DNA of 49,331 nt from Saprolegnia diclina VS20 (lineage: Eukaryota > Oomycota > Saprolegniomycetes > Saprolegniales > Saprolegniaceae), in NCBI RefSeq assembly GCF_000281045.1, contig NW_008246098.1, forward strand, positions 104,404 to 153,734, in the 5' to 3' direction. Position 1 is the first letter of the stretch; each line of letters begins with the position of its first letter. Shown piece after piece: positions 23,581 through 34,401 of this stretch. The position numbers and the translations under genes were made by a program. The notes beneath the pieces are model-generated. The model worked only from the letters and a program-made list of their open reading frames with translations, ran no database searches and had not been told where the DNA came from.

Positions 23581-25377
23581 GGGCTTTTTCAAAAATGTCT
23601 CTTGTGCCCAGCTCTCGATTTGTATGCTGCCCAATCGACGACCACTTTCCAGATGTACTGTGTCTCGACAGAAGCAAACCATATTGTCTGTCGGTCCGTG
23701 GACGAGACCAACCAGGCTTGTGGCTCGCGTGGTGGTTACCCCAGCGTCGCTTAGTACAGCAGTGAACGACAAACCGCCGTTTTGGTTTTGTGTGGACCAG
23801 AGCCAGCAGTTCCCACCGTCGCTGCACTGCACTTTTGTCGGAAATATCGCCGACTTGGTCATCATGAGCTGGATTCCCACTGCAGTACGAGAGAAGATCA
23901 GTGTATTATTCCTGCTTGCACATTGCCGGATGCAAAACTTACAAGGACAAATCTGGTAGCTGGTCCGCCAAGCTCACCAAAATGGTCGTTGGATTCCGTG
24001 ATTCTAGTACGTAAAACTGACACGAAGGCGCGAGACAACCAACCATATGCTTGTTTAGTGTCCACAGACGTCACGGAACCGCGTAGCAGCGTTAGTCGCC
24101 CCAGACGCCGCAGCAGCTTTGTAAAACGAGTTTATCGCTCCGGTCGGCACGGATGCATCGACAAGCGCAGCGCTTTGACACAGTGAACATTATGCGCGCA
24201 CCTCGCAATGCAGAGAGTTTGGGCGTCGTCATGTGGAGCTTCGAGCCGACACCTTCGTCTCTGTGCATTCGATCAATGTCGGAGGAAGGCGGTCTGCGCT
24301 GTGGTGCACGCGCCATCGTATCGTGAGAAGCAGTATTTCGCACCAACATACGGGCATACGCACGGTACAAGACCAGAGTCACTATGCGAGGACATAGGGG
24401 TCGTCGTTCCCGTGCCAAGTCAAAAATGCGCAAGCTTTCCTGCGGATGCACTCCACTGTACTAGGGTCCCTACTAGGACATCCAAGCGCATGATAACAAA
24501 GCGCCGATGACACGGCGCACCATCGCCTGTGCCCCACGTCAAGTGTTGCCCTCAGAAGTGGTCAAAATGATCGCAGGGATTGCAGCTTCTCGGCAACATA
24601 CTATCCACAAGTGTATGGATCTTTCGCTGGAATGCGCTCACATCCGCAAGGTTGCTGTTCTGGGTGCTACGGAGATGCTCGTCATGACGCTTCCTTGGTC
24701 GTTGGCCCACTGCACGACGCCTCCCGTACCCTGTCGGTGGGTCCGCAGACCGCGCTTTCCTTGTTGATTCATCGCACCGCTGAGGGTCCATCTCTGAAAT
24801 GATATCTGAGAGTAGAACTTCGCCTATCTTCGACTCTTCCGCGGTGTTTGTCGTGGACTTGGATCACGCAACTGTTTTGGCCAAGGGATGGTCGTCGTGC
24901 GAGGATCGCAACGAGTCGGGGGTTCCATTCGATCGTGCAATGTATTTGAGCCGCACGTTTCTAGCTTGTCGGGTATTTTTACCCGGTGCTGTTCACGACA
25001 CATCCGTTACATCCAAGTGGAGTCTGCGCTGGTGACATCGTTGAATATAGAGTGTTGGATGAGCGCACGACTACGCGTGTACATCGACCATTTGAGCCTC
25101 GAAAGCATGGATACATGAAGGCACGACTGTCCATGAGCATGGATGAAGTAAACCAAACCATCGTAGCTTGCTTGCGAAGCGACTCGCGCGTGAAAAGTTG
25201 CGTGTCAACAGTGTCTTCTTCCGCAAGGACTTCGAACTTCGACGGGTAGAATTCGGCACAAGGAACGCATTTGATTGGCTACTTGTAATGATGTCCGAAA
25301 CCAACCGAAACGCAATCGATACAAACCCCAAGGCAAATCCAAGAGACAGTCGGTTCCAGGTCCTGCGGTCGCTGGTC
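23581..25377. other. intergenic region between divergent family genes B and C
   Basis: Genes B (minus) and C (plus) start at either end, so this 1.8 kb should hold both promoters. No gene with recognisable motifs is present. Several short open frames appear on both strands. The sequence is less GC-rich than the flanking exons. Confidence 0.5.
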
Positions 25378-27611
25378 ATGGCCACGATCGACGCGGTCTT
25401 CTTCCGGACCACATGCACCAAGCCCGACGTCTTCAACACAGCCTACGTCCGGTAGCCACTGCCTGCTTGTCGTCGCTGCAGTCAGCTGCTCATGCATCGC
25501 CACCACAACTGTAGGTGCCACCAGAACCAAGGCCTCAAGGTAGACTCGCTTGCAGACGCCTCTCCAAAACTCATTCGAGCGTAGGTCATCCGGTACGTGG
25601 CGGCACGCCGGCGCATCCCACTCCTCCACCTCGTAGCTGCTTTCCGCATTGCGACCCGAGCTGCTGCCAGCACACGTACTACCGCGGTTGCGGCACGTCC
25701 GTGAGCGTCCGCGTCCTCTCGCCGCTCCAGGCCAAGAGTACCGTGGCCTACGCACGCTTCCAGACTGCAAGCGCACCGACCTTTGCCGCCGGCGACTCTG
25801 TCCAGCGCGCCGAGATGGCGGCCGATTTGCGGTCACGAGCCAACCTCACGGGCAAGTGGCTTGAAGGCGCGCCTGAAATCATGGATAACGTAACCATCTC
25901 TGTCGCTCGATTGCTTTGCGACAGACGCTTGGTTGTAGAGCCAGCTGTGCTTTCACTTCAACGAGAAGCGCAGCGAAGGCTGGCACTACGACTGGCACGG
26001 CGGCTCGAGCACCAAGAAGCGCTCCGAGTTGCACCACTTGGTCGTACGGCATGCCATGGTCTATGCAATAAATAGTTCACATCACCCGCGTAGGTATACC
26101 TGTTTCGATGCGAAGACGCGGGTACGCTCGTTGTGCTGCGTGTTCTGACATCGCCGCCGTTCACGCTTTCTTCGTACCGCCGGGCGAAAAGCCAAGCAAA
26201 GATCAAGGGACCGACAGTCGCCGTGCGCGGGCGGGCACGGGCGGCGCCGCAGCCGTTCGCCTCGACGCCGCTGCCCGTGGAGCTCGTCGTACTCCCGCAG
26301 TCGTCGACACAAGAGACGGCACTGCGTCTCCTTCGGCTCTTTACCTTTTGCGACTCGATCACGATCGACGTTCTCGCCGACGCGTGGGAGGTCACGGAAG
26401 CCACGATCTTGAGCCAGTTGCACGAGCGCATTCATGGGCATCTGCGCGGGCCGTCGCCGCCGATCGTGCCGCTGCAGGGTGTCCGAGCACAGCACCCACC
26501 GCCGCCGGCGCTTGTCACCGTCGCCTTGCACGTGATTGCGTGGTGGTTCCACCCATCGACGCTGACGTGGGTCGAGGCCTTCTGCGCCCGGCACCACGCG
26601 GCCGTCGTCGACAACGTCGCGCTGCACGAGGTCTACAACATGGCCGTCGACACCCTCTCGGCGACGATCGACTCGCTCCTGAGCAACTTGGACGAGAGCT
26701 TGGCGAGCGTCGCCCAGCAGCTGCCGCCGGCGCATTCGTCGTCCAGTCACGCGGTCGGCTACACGACGCTCGTCAAGGTCATGCGCGAGTCTTACATGGT
26801 GACGTACCTGCACGTCGCTCCTGCTAAGGTCGCCGTAGACGCAAGGGTTTGTGGCGCCGATGCTCACGTCGCACGGCTTCAACGGCGTCTGGGTCTGGCA
26901 CGAGGCGACGCCCGACGTTCGGCGCTGGGCCCCGGCGGCCCCGCCGCGCCTCCTCGACGTGCACAAGGTGCTCTCGATGGTGTACGGTCTCGGCCTCTGC
27001 GTCGACGACCGCAGCCTGCATGTACGTGAGAACGTGGCCATCCATTTGCCGTGGGATCGTTTATTTAATTCGATACAAAACCCAAGTGTCGATGGACAAT
27101 TTCGACCCTTGGCTTGGACGATATGACGGGTGCTGATGACGGGATGTGTGCCTCTTAGGTGCGAAGTCACGTGACCTTGTGGCCGGCTGTTTGGACGCGC
27201 TTCGAGCTCGACCAGCGCCCGCACGTCTTCCAAGCCTTCCCGAATGGCGAGTCGACCTTGCTCAACGAAGCCAGCATGCTCCATGGTGACTACGTCGCGT
27301 GGGCGTCCCAACCCGCCGCATTGGCCTCGGACGACGGCAACGACGACGATGAGCTGCATCTCCATCTGTACAGCTGGCCCGGCACCGCATCGGCCTCCCC
27401 GCACTGCTACATTGTCCGGCTCGACCTGCGCCTCCACTCGCCAGATCGGCTCGATGTCTGCGCGGTCGTCGATGTCGTCCCGGCGCCGTCGATCGACTTT
27501 TTCGGCTCGACGGCCGACGTGCGCATCGAGTGTCTCGAGCGCATGCCCCGCTCCCGCGTCTTGCTCCACGCCAACGTCGTCTACCTCCGCCACCACGTCG
27601 ACGACGAATGA
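25378..27611 (+). CDS. novel-family protein C (Cys-cluster member, intact)
   Basis: About 595 residues, unknown function. Exon 1 starts at ATG 25378 (MATIDAVFFRTTC..., ending AYVR). Exon 2 encodes CHQNQGLK. The microexon GTCATCCG (25585-25592) adds VIR. Exon 4 (from 25637) has CFPHCDPSCCQHTYYRGCG, VSVRV and YARFQT. Exon 5 has FHFNEKRSEGWHYDWHGGSS, and exon 6 SPPFTLSSYRRAK and SSTQETALRLLRLF. Then come an exon with GFNGVWVWHEATPD and the last exon with GDYVAWASQP ending TGA at 27611. All exon joins tested keep phase. It is collinear with B and D but diverged along its whole length, so it was not part of the B/D homogenisation. The helical region after TQETA is a possible protein-interaction module (inference). 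Confidence 0.75.
25585..25592 (+). other. 8-nt microexon of family gene C
   Basis: Reads GTCATCCG, between introns 25541-25584 and 25593-25636 (both 44 nt, GT..CGTAG). Phase 0 at its start, two bases left over at its end, matching genes A, B and D. Confidence 0.75.
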
Positions 27612-28243
27612 AACGCGATTGTTGTTCCGACACTATGACGAGTATCTATGACGTTCGCTGAACGGTCCACCGAGATCTGAGTCGGAGCAAACCGCCAAAG
27701 AGTTTATGCAGGCCAACTCTACGAGGTACACGGCGCGTGGAGGTCCCTACGCTGTAATGGAGCCAGGTCTCTACGCTGTACTGGAGAAAGGGTGTCGTTG
27801 GTTCGTGGTCGCCTGATATTCGAAGCTGGGCTTTAAATGCAGCTCGCGCAAAGCGAGAAGGACCAAGTATGACGGGAATGGACAACGTCATACCACGTGA
27901 TATCTGCCGTCACCGAGCCCCGACCTCGGGACCTGTGAACGTCTACTCTTTATAATCCTGTTATGACGATCGCGAAGGTGCTGGGGTGCAGCGTGTTCGC
28001 GCGCCAGGTCGTTGGAGTCTGAAAGCTCCGGAAGAGTCGCCATGACCCTCGCCCAGCTGCACCCACGGCCGTCGTCTACCTAGGACGCTCGCTCGTCCAA
28101 GTAATCGCATTAGCGCGTCCTGCTGGTCTTCTGACTCTGAAAGAGCAAATTTGTACATCGGTCAGCGCTGATTGGCTCGGTGCCACGAGCATACAAAGAT
28201 GCAGTGGTCTCCAAGAGACGGCTGTCTTCAGTCGACAAGATAC
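27612..28243. other. intergenic region between family genes C and D
   Basis: No gene seen. A short imperfect tandem duplication is visible around 27746-27784 (ctacgctgtaatggag / ctacgctgtactggag). The promoter of gene D is expected here. Confidence 0.5.
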
Positions 28244-30300
28244 ATGGAGTTCTTCCGGCAGGGATGCATGCGGCCGCGCGTCTTCAACGAGAGCTACGTC
28301 CGGTACGCTTGTCGGTCGAGACCACGGCTCGCTGCAGCATGCTCCTAGGTGCCATCACAACCAAGGGCTCAAGGTACACTGGATCGATACCTGTCGCAGC
28401 TCATGCCCGCGTAGCCCGTGCGGTATGCTCTCGTGTCGCTGGCGTGGCGGCTTGAGGTGTGTGTAGCTGCTTCCCGCACTGCAGCCCCGAGTGCTGCCCG
28501 CATAGCGGTAGCCGCGGCTGCGGTGGATCCGTGAGCGTCCGGGTGGCCACGACCGACGGCGTCATTGCGTTCGCTCGCTTCGAGAGCCTCTCAAGCGACA
28601 GCGTCACAACCGAGCTGGAGATTGACCCGCGGGACGTGCGCAGCTCGGCCAACCCCACGGGCGTCTGGCTCATGGGCGTCCGCGGCCGACACGACGTAGG
28701 TTTCTTGGTCCTGGCCGCAAGAACATGGGATGTAGGGCGTCGACTGCTTCCACTTCAACGACCAAGGGCGCGACGGGTGGCACTACGAGTGGCAGAGCAG
28801 CTCAAGCAGCAAGAAGCGCAGTCAGCGCCACGTTTTCCACGTACGATACGCACACCCGACGATGCGGCAGCGTCGGCGCTCGTAGGTGTACCTTTGCCAC
28901 CGACTGGCTGCCCACCGCGTGCGCATCTTGGACAACCTTGCGTCAACGCCGTTCACCATCGCCTCGTACCGCCGGGCGCGCGCAAAGCAGCTGTCGCTAT
29001 CGCCGTCCACGTCGTGCTCAGCGCCGTCGACGCCACCCGCGCAGATTACTCGGCCGTGGGTCGTCGAGTACGCCGAGCTGCCGCGCTCGTCCACGCAAGA
29101 GACGGCCGCGCGGCTTCTCCAGCTTTTCGAACTTTGCGCGCAGGTGCCCGTCACAGCGGTCGCACCGGCCATCGAGGCGCGCGTCTGGGCCGAGGCCGCC
29201 CGTCATGTGCCTGGTGTGCGCCAGCCGCCCGCTCTCTTCCTCTTGCGTCAGCTCGCGCCATTCGACGACGCGGCCTCGCGCCTCGAGACGATTGCGCTCG
29301 CCGTCCTCTGCCGGCTCATCACGTCGTCGTCGAGGATCCACGACTTTTGTCGGCGGTACGACGGCAGCATCTACGACAACACGGAGCTCCACGAAGCGTA
29401 CAACCGCGCCGTCGAGTCGCTCGCGAGAAGCCTCGACGTGGTCTTGGCGACGCTCGGCGAGAGCACAAGCAGTCTCTCGGCGCAGCTGCCGCCGCCAACC
29501 GTTCCACAGCCCTCGCACGCGATCGGGTTTGCGGTCTTTGCCCGCATCTTGCAGACGTCGCACGTGGTACGACACGTCGGGCGACGGCGCTGACGCAGCA
29601 CGTAGGCGCGGACGCAACCGTTGATGCCACCAGACGCAGTCTACGGTGGCGTCTGGGCCTGGCGCGTCGCGACGCCGATCGTCCGTGCGCTGCAGACGCC
29701 GTCCTTTCTCGACGTGCTCTGGAGCTGGCTCGGCGCGTGCGGTCTCCGTCTCTGCCTTGACGGCCACGTCTTCTCGGTACGTCGGACGCCGGCACAGAAA
29801 ATGTGTCGCGCGTAAAAAAATCCATAGAAACACCAAGTGTCACGGGACGATATTTCAATGACACGAGATCGTCCAGTGGCCGTGCGGCCAATGAACCGAT
29901 GACTCATCTTGCTCTGTAGGTGCAGAGCCGATGGCCGGCGTGGCCGTCGCCGCCGACCGCCTTTGCGCTGGACCACATGCCGCATGCGATGCACACGTGG
30001 CCGCATGGCGCCTTGGCCCACTATGTCGGGTGGAGCGACGTCGACGGGCTGCATCTGGACGTGTTTGTATGGCCTCGCCATCCGACCGAGCGCGGTCATG
30101 GCTTCCGAACGCTCTGGCGACGCCAAGATGCGAGCTTGGTGGTGCTGCTGGCGCGGGACGTGCTGGTGACGACAGCAGCGTACGACCCAACGGACGGTGC
30201 GACACGTCGCATGGCCAACGTCCACGCCGAGTCGACCGACTTGCATCTCGAGATGATCTACGACCGCGTGCTGCTGGACGAGTGCAATGCCGACATGTAA
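28244..30300 (+). CDS. novel-family protein D (Cys-cluster member, intact)
   Basis: About 550 residues, unknown function. Exon 1 from ATG 28244 reads MEFFRQGCMRPRVFNESYVR. Exon 2 gives CHHNQGLK. The microexon CCCGTGCG (28415-28422) adds PVR. Exon 4 (from 28467) has CFPHCSPECCPHSGSRGCGG, VSVRV and FARFES. Exon 5 has GRDGWHYEWQSSSS, and exon 6 STPFTIASYRRAR and SSTQETAARLLQLF. Later exons have GGVWAWRVATP and YVGWSDVDGLHLDV, with the stop TAA at 30298-30300. The last intron (about 29779-29919, roughly 140 nt) is longer than the others and is also conserved in gene B. The 3' half from 29063 is almost identical to gene B; the 5' half is not. The segment from 29326 on is also present after the assembly gap. 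Confidence 0.75.
28415..28422 (+). other. 8-nt microexon of family gene D
   Basis: Reads CCCGTGCG, between introns 28374-28414 (41 nt) and 28423-28466 (44 nt). Same phase and position as in genes A, B and C. Confidence 0.75.
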
Positions 30301-30364
30301 GCTACGTTGGCGATGATGATGCGGACAATACGACTGTTGTGGGACCATGGATTGCGTGCTCTCG
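29063..30364 (+). repeat. 1.3 kb near-identical inverted repeat, copy in gene D
   Basis: Partner of 21430-22732. It covers the 3' exons, two introns, the stop codon and about 64 bases of 3' flank of gene D. Confidence 0.85.
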
Positions 30365-31282
30365 CTTCGGTCGTGGTCGTTGGTGCGTGCTGGACTAGGC
30401 GTACTCGGTAGCAACGTCGTGTCTCGGGTGCTGCATGCTGTTTGCATCGCATCGTCATGGCTCGTAGTGACAGGTCGCATCGACGCGCACGCTTATGTAT
30501 CGATCGGCGCGGCAATGACTCACGGGCGTCTAAGGAGCCCACGGACGGAAGCAGAGAGAGGGGCACTCGCGATCGCGTGGGAAAATCACGCAAGATTGCA
30601 CCTCGAATGTAGAGCCCAAGGCGGTGCTGCGTCTACCTGGTGTGTTAGCGGTACTGCGTGGCTAAACTCGACCACGAACGCAGCTCTGCTACATGCTTCA
30701 TGGCTTCGAAGGCATAAGGTTGGCACAAACAACGCGTCTACGCTTCACGGACAAGAGCTGGCGTGCGCGCATACCCTCACGTGCTTTGCTGTTCTCAGTG
30801 CACGGTCGCCCGACCAAACCGCGCTCCACGCCGCACTTCATGACGTGGAAGCGACCGCTCGTTTGGACGTCGTAGTAGGAAGAATGCTGCGTGTTTCTCC
30901 CTGCGAATGGCGCAAGCTCTCGCCATCCATCGTCCATCAAGGCGCGACGCTGGCACCCGACGTTCGCGATTGCTGTACAACCGTCCCAGCCAAGCCATAG
31001 CAACTTCAATTGGCTGGTACACCTAACCCTATTATAGCCCGCAACCAGCGAGCGCTGGTAGCCGTAAAGAGCCTTCCTTCGCAATGACGCATAGTGGTCT
31101 TACCACAAGCACACCTTCTACTGCTGTACGTCGCGACGGAATAATATTAGGACTCTTGTTGGATAGAATGTTGCTTGTTGGCGCATTTGGTGGTCAACCA
31201 CCTCTATCTTTAAATATGTATAGATATATTGTCAGAGGTTTATACGGAAGTCCGGATGTCGCGCCTGCGGTGGAGTTGAGCA
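30301..31282. other. 3' flank of gene D and TFB5 promoter region
   Basis: No supported gene. An open frame of 217 codons (30347-31000) has no recognisable motif and begins inside the flank shared with gene B. An AT-rich patch about 31139-31236 precedes TFB5. The same region recurs at 34402-35383. Confidence 0.5.
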
Positions 31283-31606
31283 ATGCGACGCAGCGGGGTG
31301 GACGCGAGCGCGGGCGTGCTTGTCAAGTGGTGCGTAGCCGTCGAGGGCCGCTGCGAGCATGTGGGCTAACGATGGCTATAGCGATCCGCCGACGAAGCAG
31401 TACCTCAAACACCTCAACGCGGTGCCTGGGCAGGTGCGACACCGATGACGGCGCTTGCCTCACGCTGCATGTAGAAAAAGTTTATCATCCAAGACCTTGA
31501 CGAAACACACCTCTTCATCGATCCGAGCCCCGTCGTGATGGAGTTCATCAAGAAGAAGATCGACGAGTGGAACGACGCCAACACGTACCAGCCGCCCACC
31601 AACTAA
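31283..31606 (+). CDS. TFB5: TFIIH subunit TFB5/TTDA (GTF2H5), copy 1
   Basis: Small subunit of the TFIIH core, which stabilises the complex through p52/Tfb2 and acts in nucleotide-excision repair and transcription initiation in the nucleus. Three exons (31283-31329, 31382-31433, 31475-31606) encode 76 residues. Recognised by GVLVKCDPPTKQYL and KKFIIQDLDETHLFI and a C-terminal helix ending NTYQPP, in the order and spacing of the family (about 70 residues). Introns are 52 and 41 nt; the first has a clear branch-like GGCTAAC before TATAG. Too finely split to appear as one open frame. The identical exon structure recurs at 35384. Confidence 0.93.
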
Positions 31607-31811
31607 TGCTATGACGAGCTGGCTTCATCATGAATTGGCCTTGTTTGCTCTTGCACGATGGATCACAGTGACCGCACTTCATACAGCGCGTTGTAGGATG
31701 AGGGAATCACCTCGATAGCGCGAGGTTGATTGCAATGTTCTCTGGATGACGGGCCATTTGGCAACAGAACTCGAAAACCTTTTTGTGTCCCACCTTCTCT
31801 ATTAGATGAAG

Positions 31812-32405
31812 CTATCGCTGAACCTGCGTGGACTCGAACCAGCGAAGCGCGCTTTCCCATGTCGAACCAAAGGCCTTGAGCTGCACGGCTCGTTCATCTT
31901 CCGTGTCGGTGTACGCAATGTGAACCTCGAGGCGGTCTCCTGGCACAAGGTCAGGCGTGAGTCGGTCAGGCCACTCAATCAAGTTAACACTCGACGCAAA
32001 CGCATCCTCGAGGCCCAAGGCCTTGGCGTCAACAGGCGAGACGCTGTCGAGTCGATAGAGGTCCATGTGATACAGTGATCTAGGAGCATATCAGCACAGA
32101 CGACGTCAGAAAAGCATTGCGCACCGCGCCATGGCCGCGTCGTCGTAGGTGTTGAGAAGCAGATACGTCGGCGATGTGACGTGCATATCCGCGTCGTCCG
32201 TCCATGCGCGCACAAAGCCGCGGGCGAAGCACGTCTTGCCGCAGCCGAGGTCGCCGACGAGGAAGACGGTCGAAGGGCATGGCACGTGCGGCGCAAGGCC
32301 GGCACCAAAGGCCTCCATGGCCTCAGGGCTCGAGAGCTTGAGAGCTGGCGCATGGAGCCATCGCCGGCCACAAGCGGTCGCGCGACGTCGACCGAGCGCA
32401 AACAT
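31812..32405 (-). CDS. tsaE: TsaE-like tRNA t6A biosynthesis ATPase, copy 1
   Basis: TsaE is the ATPase partner of TsaB/TsaD in bacterial-type threonylcarbamoyl-adenosine (t6A37) formation. Two exons split by a 45-nt intron give 182 residues. Walker A GDLGCGKT is at 51-58, followed by ARGFVRAW, the family signature TSPTYLLLNTYDD (78-90), LYHMDLYRLDS (96-106), GLEDAF and LIEWPDRL (128-134). The N-terminus (MFALGRRRATACGRRWLH) is Arg/Ala-rich with no acidic residue, as in mitochondrial presequences. ATG at 32403-32405; the upstream frame stays open but has no better start. It is convergent with TFB5, with about 200 bases between stops. The post-gap copy has one extra Phe codon. Confidence 0.92.
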
Positions 32406-33170
32406 CAACAGTCGGTTCAAGAAGCGGGCCTTTCTGTGGGTGTGGCCACAATCCGAGTCGTTTATGAAAACAGGTATACGGATGCAGCCCGTTGCAGTGT
32501 TTAAAACAGCGGCGTCAGGAACGGAGGTGACGTAACCTTCGTGTGTGCCAGTGACGACCCTGCGCACGGCTTGGTCAATTGCATCGCCAGAGCCTGCCTT
32601 GATCTCCTTGTGCAGTAAGGACACTCTTTGGTTTGCAAATATTATTTTTGCAGCTAAACTGTAGTGGGGTCAAGTTTGCTAACAGCGGCAAGCGAGGCAG
32701 CACCAGAAGAGATCATGCTATGGAAAGCAGTGCTGCTGCTGCCGCGACTACGCAATCGAAGCATGCGGAATAGCTCTGAACGTGCCGATCGACCTCCGAG
32801 ATCTAGTTTTGCGTCATGGACACACGAGATTTCGCCACGTGCTCGGGCGTTACGGTTGCCCGGACTCGCCCACCTGCAACTTGACCTATCGTCTCCGCAT
32901 TGCGCCAAGCAAAGCCACGACACTCGTTGTATCGCTTGTACCTTGCGCCCTTGTGATGCTTGTAGTAGAGCGATGCTTTGCGGCCAACTGACTGTCCTTC
33001 AGGTGGCACGCAGCCAGAATGTTCGAAACGTTCGAATCCGGTTTGTATAAAACGCGCCAGTGTCGGCTATTCGTGCTTGTTGACGGCGTCAAAATGGCGC
33101 AGCCAATGGCATCGCCGCAATGTAGCATTCAACTTCCTGCCTCGTCCACGTGGTGTGTCAACCGACTGCG
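32406..33170. other. divergent intergenic region, TsaE-like / M1-like
   Basis: Lies between the starts of the TsaE-like (minus) and M1-like (plus) genes, so both promoters should be here. Short frames on both strands have no motif. The same region recurs at 36510-37274. Confidence 0.5.
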
Positions 33171-33326
33171 ATGGAGAGCGAAGACTGGAGCTCCGTGGCC
33201 TCGGCCGTGCACGCAGCGCTGCCCGAAGGCGCCTACTCGCACCTGCACTGGGCCGCCAGGGTCGACTTTGACCAGCGCGTCGTGCACGCGACGGCGACGT
33301 ACACCCTCGCGGTCGCGCCGACAAAC
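33171..33326 (+). CDS. M1/LTA4H-like gene, 5' fragment cut by the assembly gap
   Basis: The first 52 codons of the gene that is complete at 37275. ATG at 33171, with SHLHWAARVDFDQRVVHA as the N-terminal saddle-domain strand. The frame runs into the N block. One visible amino-acid difference from the other copy is Arg versus Thr in WAA(R/T)VDF. It ends for technical reasons, not through a biological break. Confidence 0.88.
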
Positions 33327-33426
33327 NNNNNNNNNNNNNNNNNNNNNNNNNNNNNNNNNNNNNNNNNNNNNNNNNNNNNNNNNNNNNNNNNNNNNNNNNN
33401 NNNNNNNNNNNNNNNNNNNNNNNNNN
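33327..33426. other. assembly gap (100 N)
   Basis: Exactly 100 undetermined bases, the conventional size for a scaffold gap of unknown length. The left contig ends and the right contig begins within the same repeated 4.0 kb sequence. Confidence 0.99.
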
Positions 33427-34401
33427 GTCGTCGAGGATCCACGACTTTTGTCGGCGGTACGACGGCAGCATCTACGACAACACGGAGCTCCACGAAGCGT
33501 ACAACCGCGCCGTCGAGTCGCTCGCCAGAAGCCTCGACGTGGTCTTGGCGACGCTCGGCGAGAGCACAAGCAGTCTCTCGGCGCAGCTGCCGCCGCCAAC
33601 CGTTCCACAGCCCTCGCACGCGATCGGGTTTGCGGTCTTTGCCCGCATCTTGCAGACGTCGCACGTGGTACGACACGTCGGGCGACGGCGCTGACGCAGC
33701 ACGTAGGCGCGGACGCAACCGTTGATGCCACCAGACGCAGTCTACGGTGGCGTCTGGGCCTGGCGCGTCGCGACGCCGATCGTCCGTGCGCTGCAGACGC
33801 CGTCCTTTCTCGACGTGCTCTGGAGCTGGCTCGGCATGTGCGGTCTCCGTCTCTGCCTTGACGGCCACGTCTTCTCGGTACGTCGGACGCCGGCACAGAA
33901 AATGTGTCGCGCGTAAAAAAATCCATAGAAACACCAAGTGTCACGGGACGATATTTCAATGACACGAGATCGTCCAGTGGCCGTGCGGCCAATGAACCGA
34001 TGACTCATCTTGCTCTGTAGGTGCAGAGCCGATGGCCGGCGTGGCCGTCGCCGCCGACCGCCTTTGCGCTGGACCACATGCCGCATGCGATGCACACGTG
34101 GCCGCATGGCGCCTTGGCCCACTATGTCGGGTGGAGCGACGTCGACGGGCTGCATCTGGACGTGTTTGTATGGCCTCGCCATCCGACCGAGCGCGGTCAT
34201 GGCTTCCGAACGCTCTGGCGACGCCAAGATGCGAGCTTGGTGGTGCTGCTGGCGCGGGACGTGCTGGTGACGACAGCAGCGTACGACCCAACGGACGGTG
34301 CGACACGTCGCATGGCCAACGTCCACGCCGAGTCGACCGACTTGCATCTCGAGATGATCTACGACCGCGTGCTGCTGGACGAGTGCAATGCCGACATGTA
34401 A
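33427..34401 (+). CDS. novel-family protein D, second copy of the 3' part (cut by the gap)
   Basis: Resumes in the middle of the long helical exon (SRIHDFCRRYDGSIYDN) and carries the same two following exons and TAA stop as gene D. A few substitutions separate it from 29326-30300 (for instance Arg to Pro in SLA(R/P)SLD on the coding frame context, and Ala to Met in WLG(A/M)CGL). It is probably the other allele of gene D, not an additional gene. The 5' end is missing only because of the N block. Confidence 0.85.

Larger units (their letters stand above)
29326..33326 (+). repeat. 4.0 kb direct repeat, copy 1 (ends exactly at the gap)
   Basis: 4001 bases that recur at 33427-37430 in the same orientation (offset 4101, becoming 4104 after a 3-base length difference near 32404). 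Copies differ by scattered substitutions, roughly one per hundred bases by eye. Copy 1 ends on the last base before the N run. Confidence 0.93.

Noticed and set aside
28459-29760. 433-codon open frame in gene D
   Set aside because: Starts in the true Cys-cluster exon but then runs through introns in the wrong frame of later exons; the spliced model keeps paralogue similarity throughout, this one does not.
30347-31000. 217-codon open frame, repeated after the gap at 34448-35101
   Set aside because: Starts inside the 3' flank shared by genes B and D, has no motif, and the two copies differ by scattered substitutions without a sign of protein conservation.
31816-31845. tRNA T-arm-like sequence on the minus strand (GGTTCGAGTCC context)
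   Set aside because: It is the coding sequence of the TsaE C-terminus (RWFEST); no acceptor, D or anticodon arm can be formed around it. The same applies to the copy at about 35917-35946.
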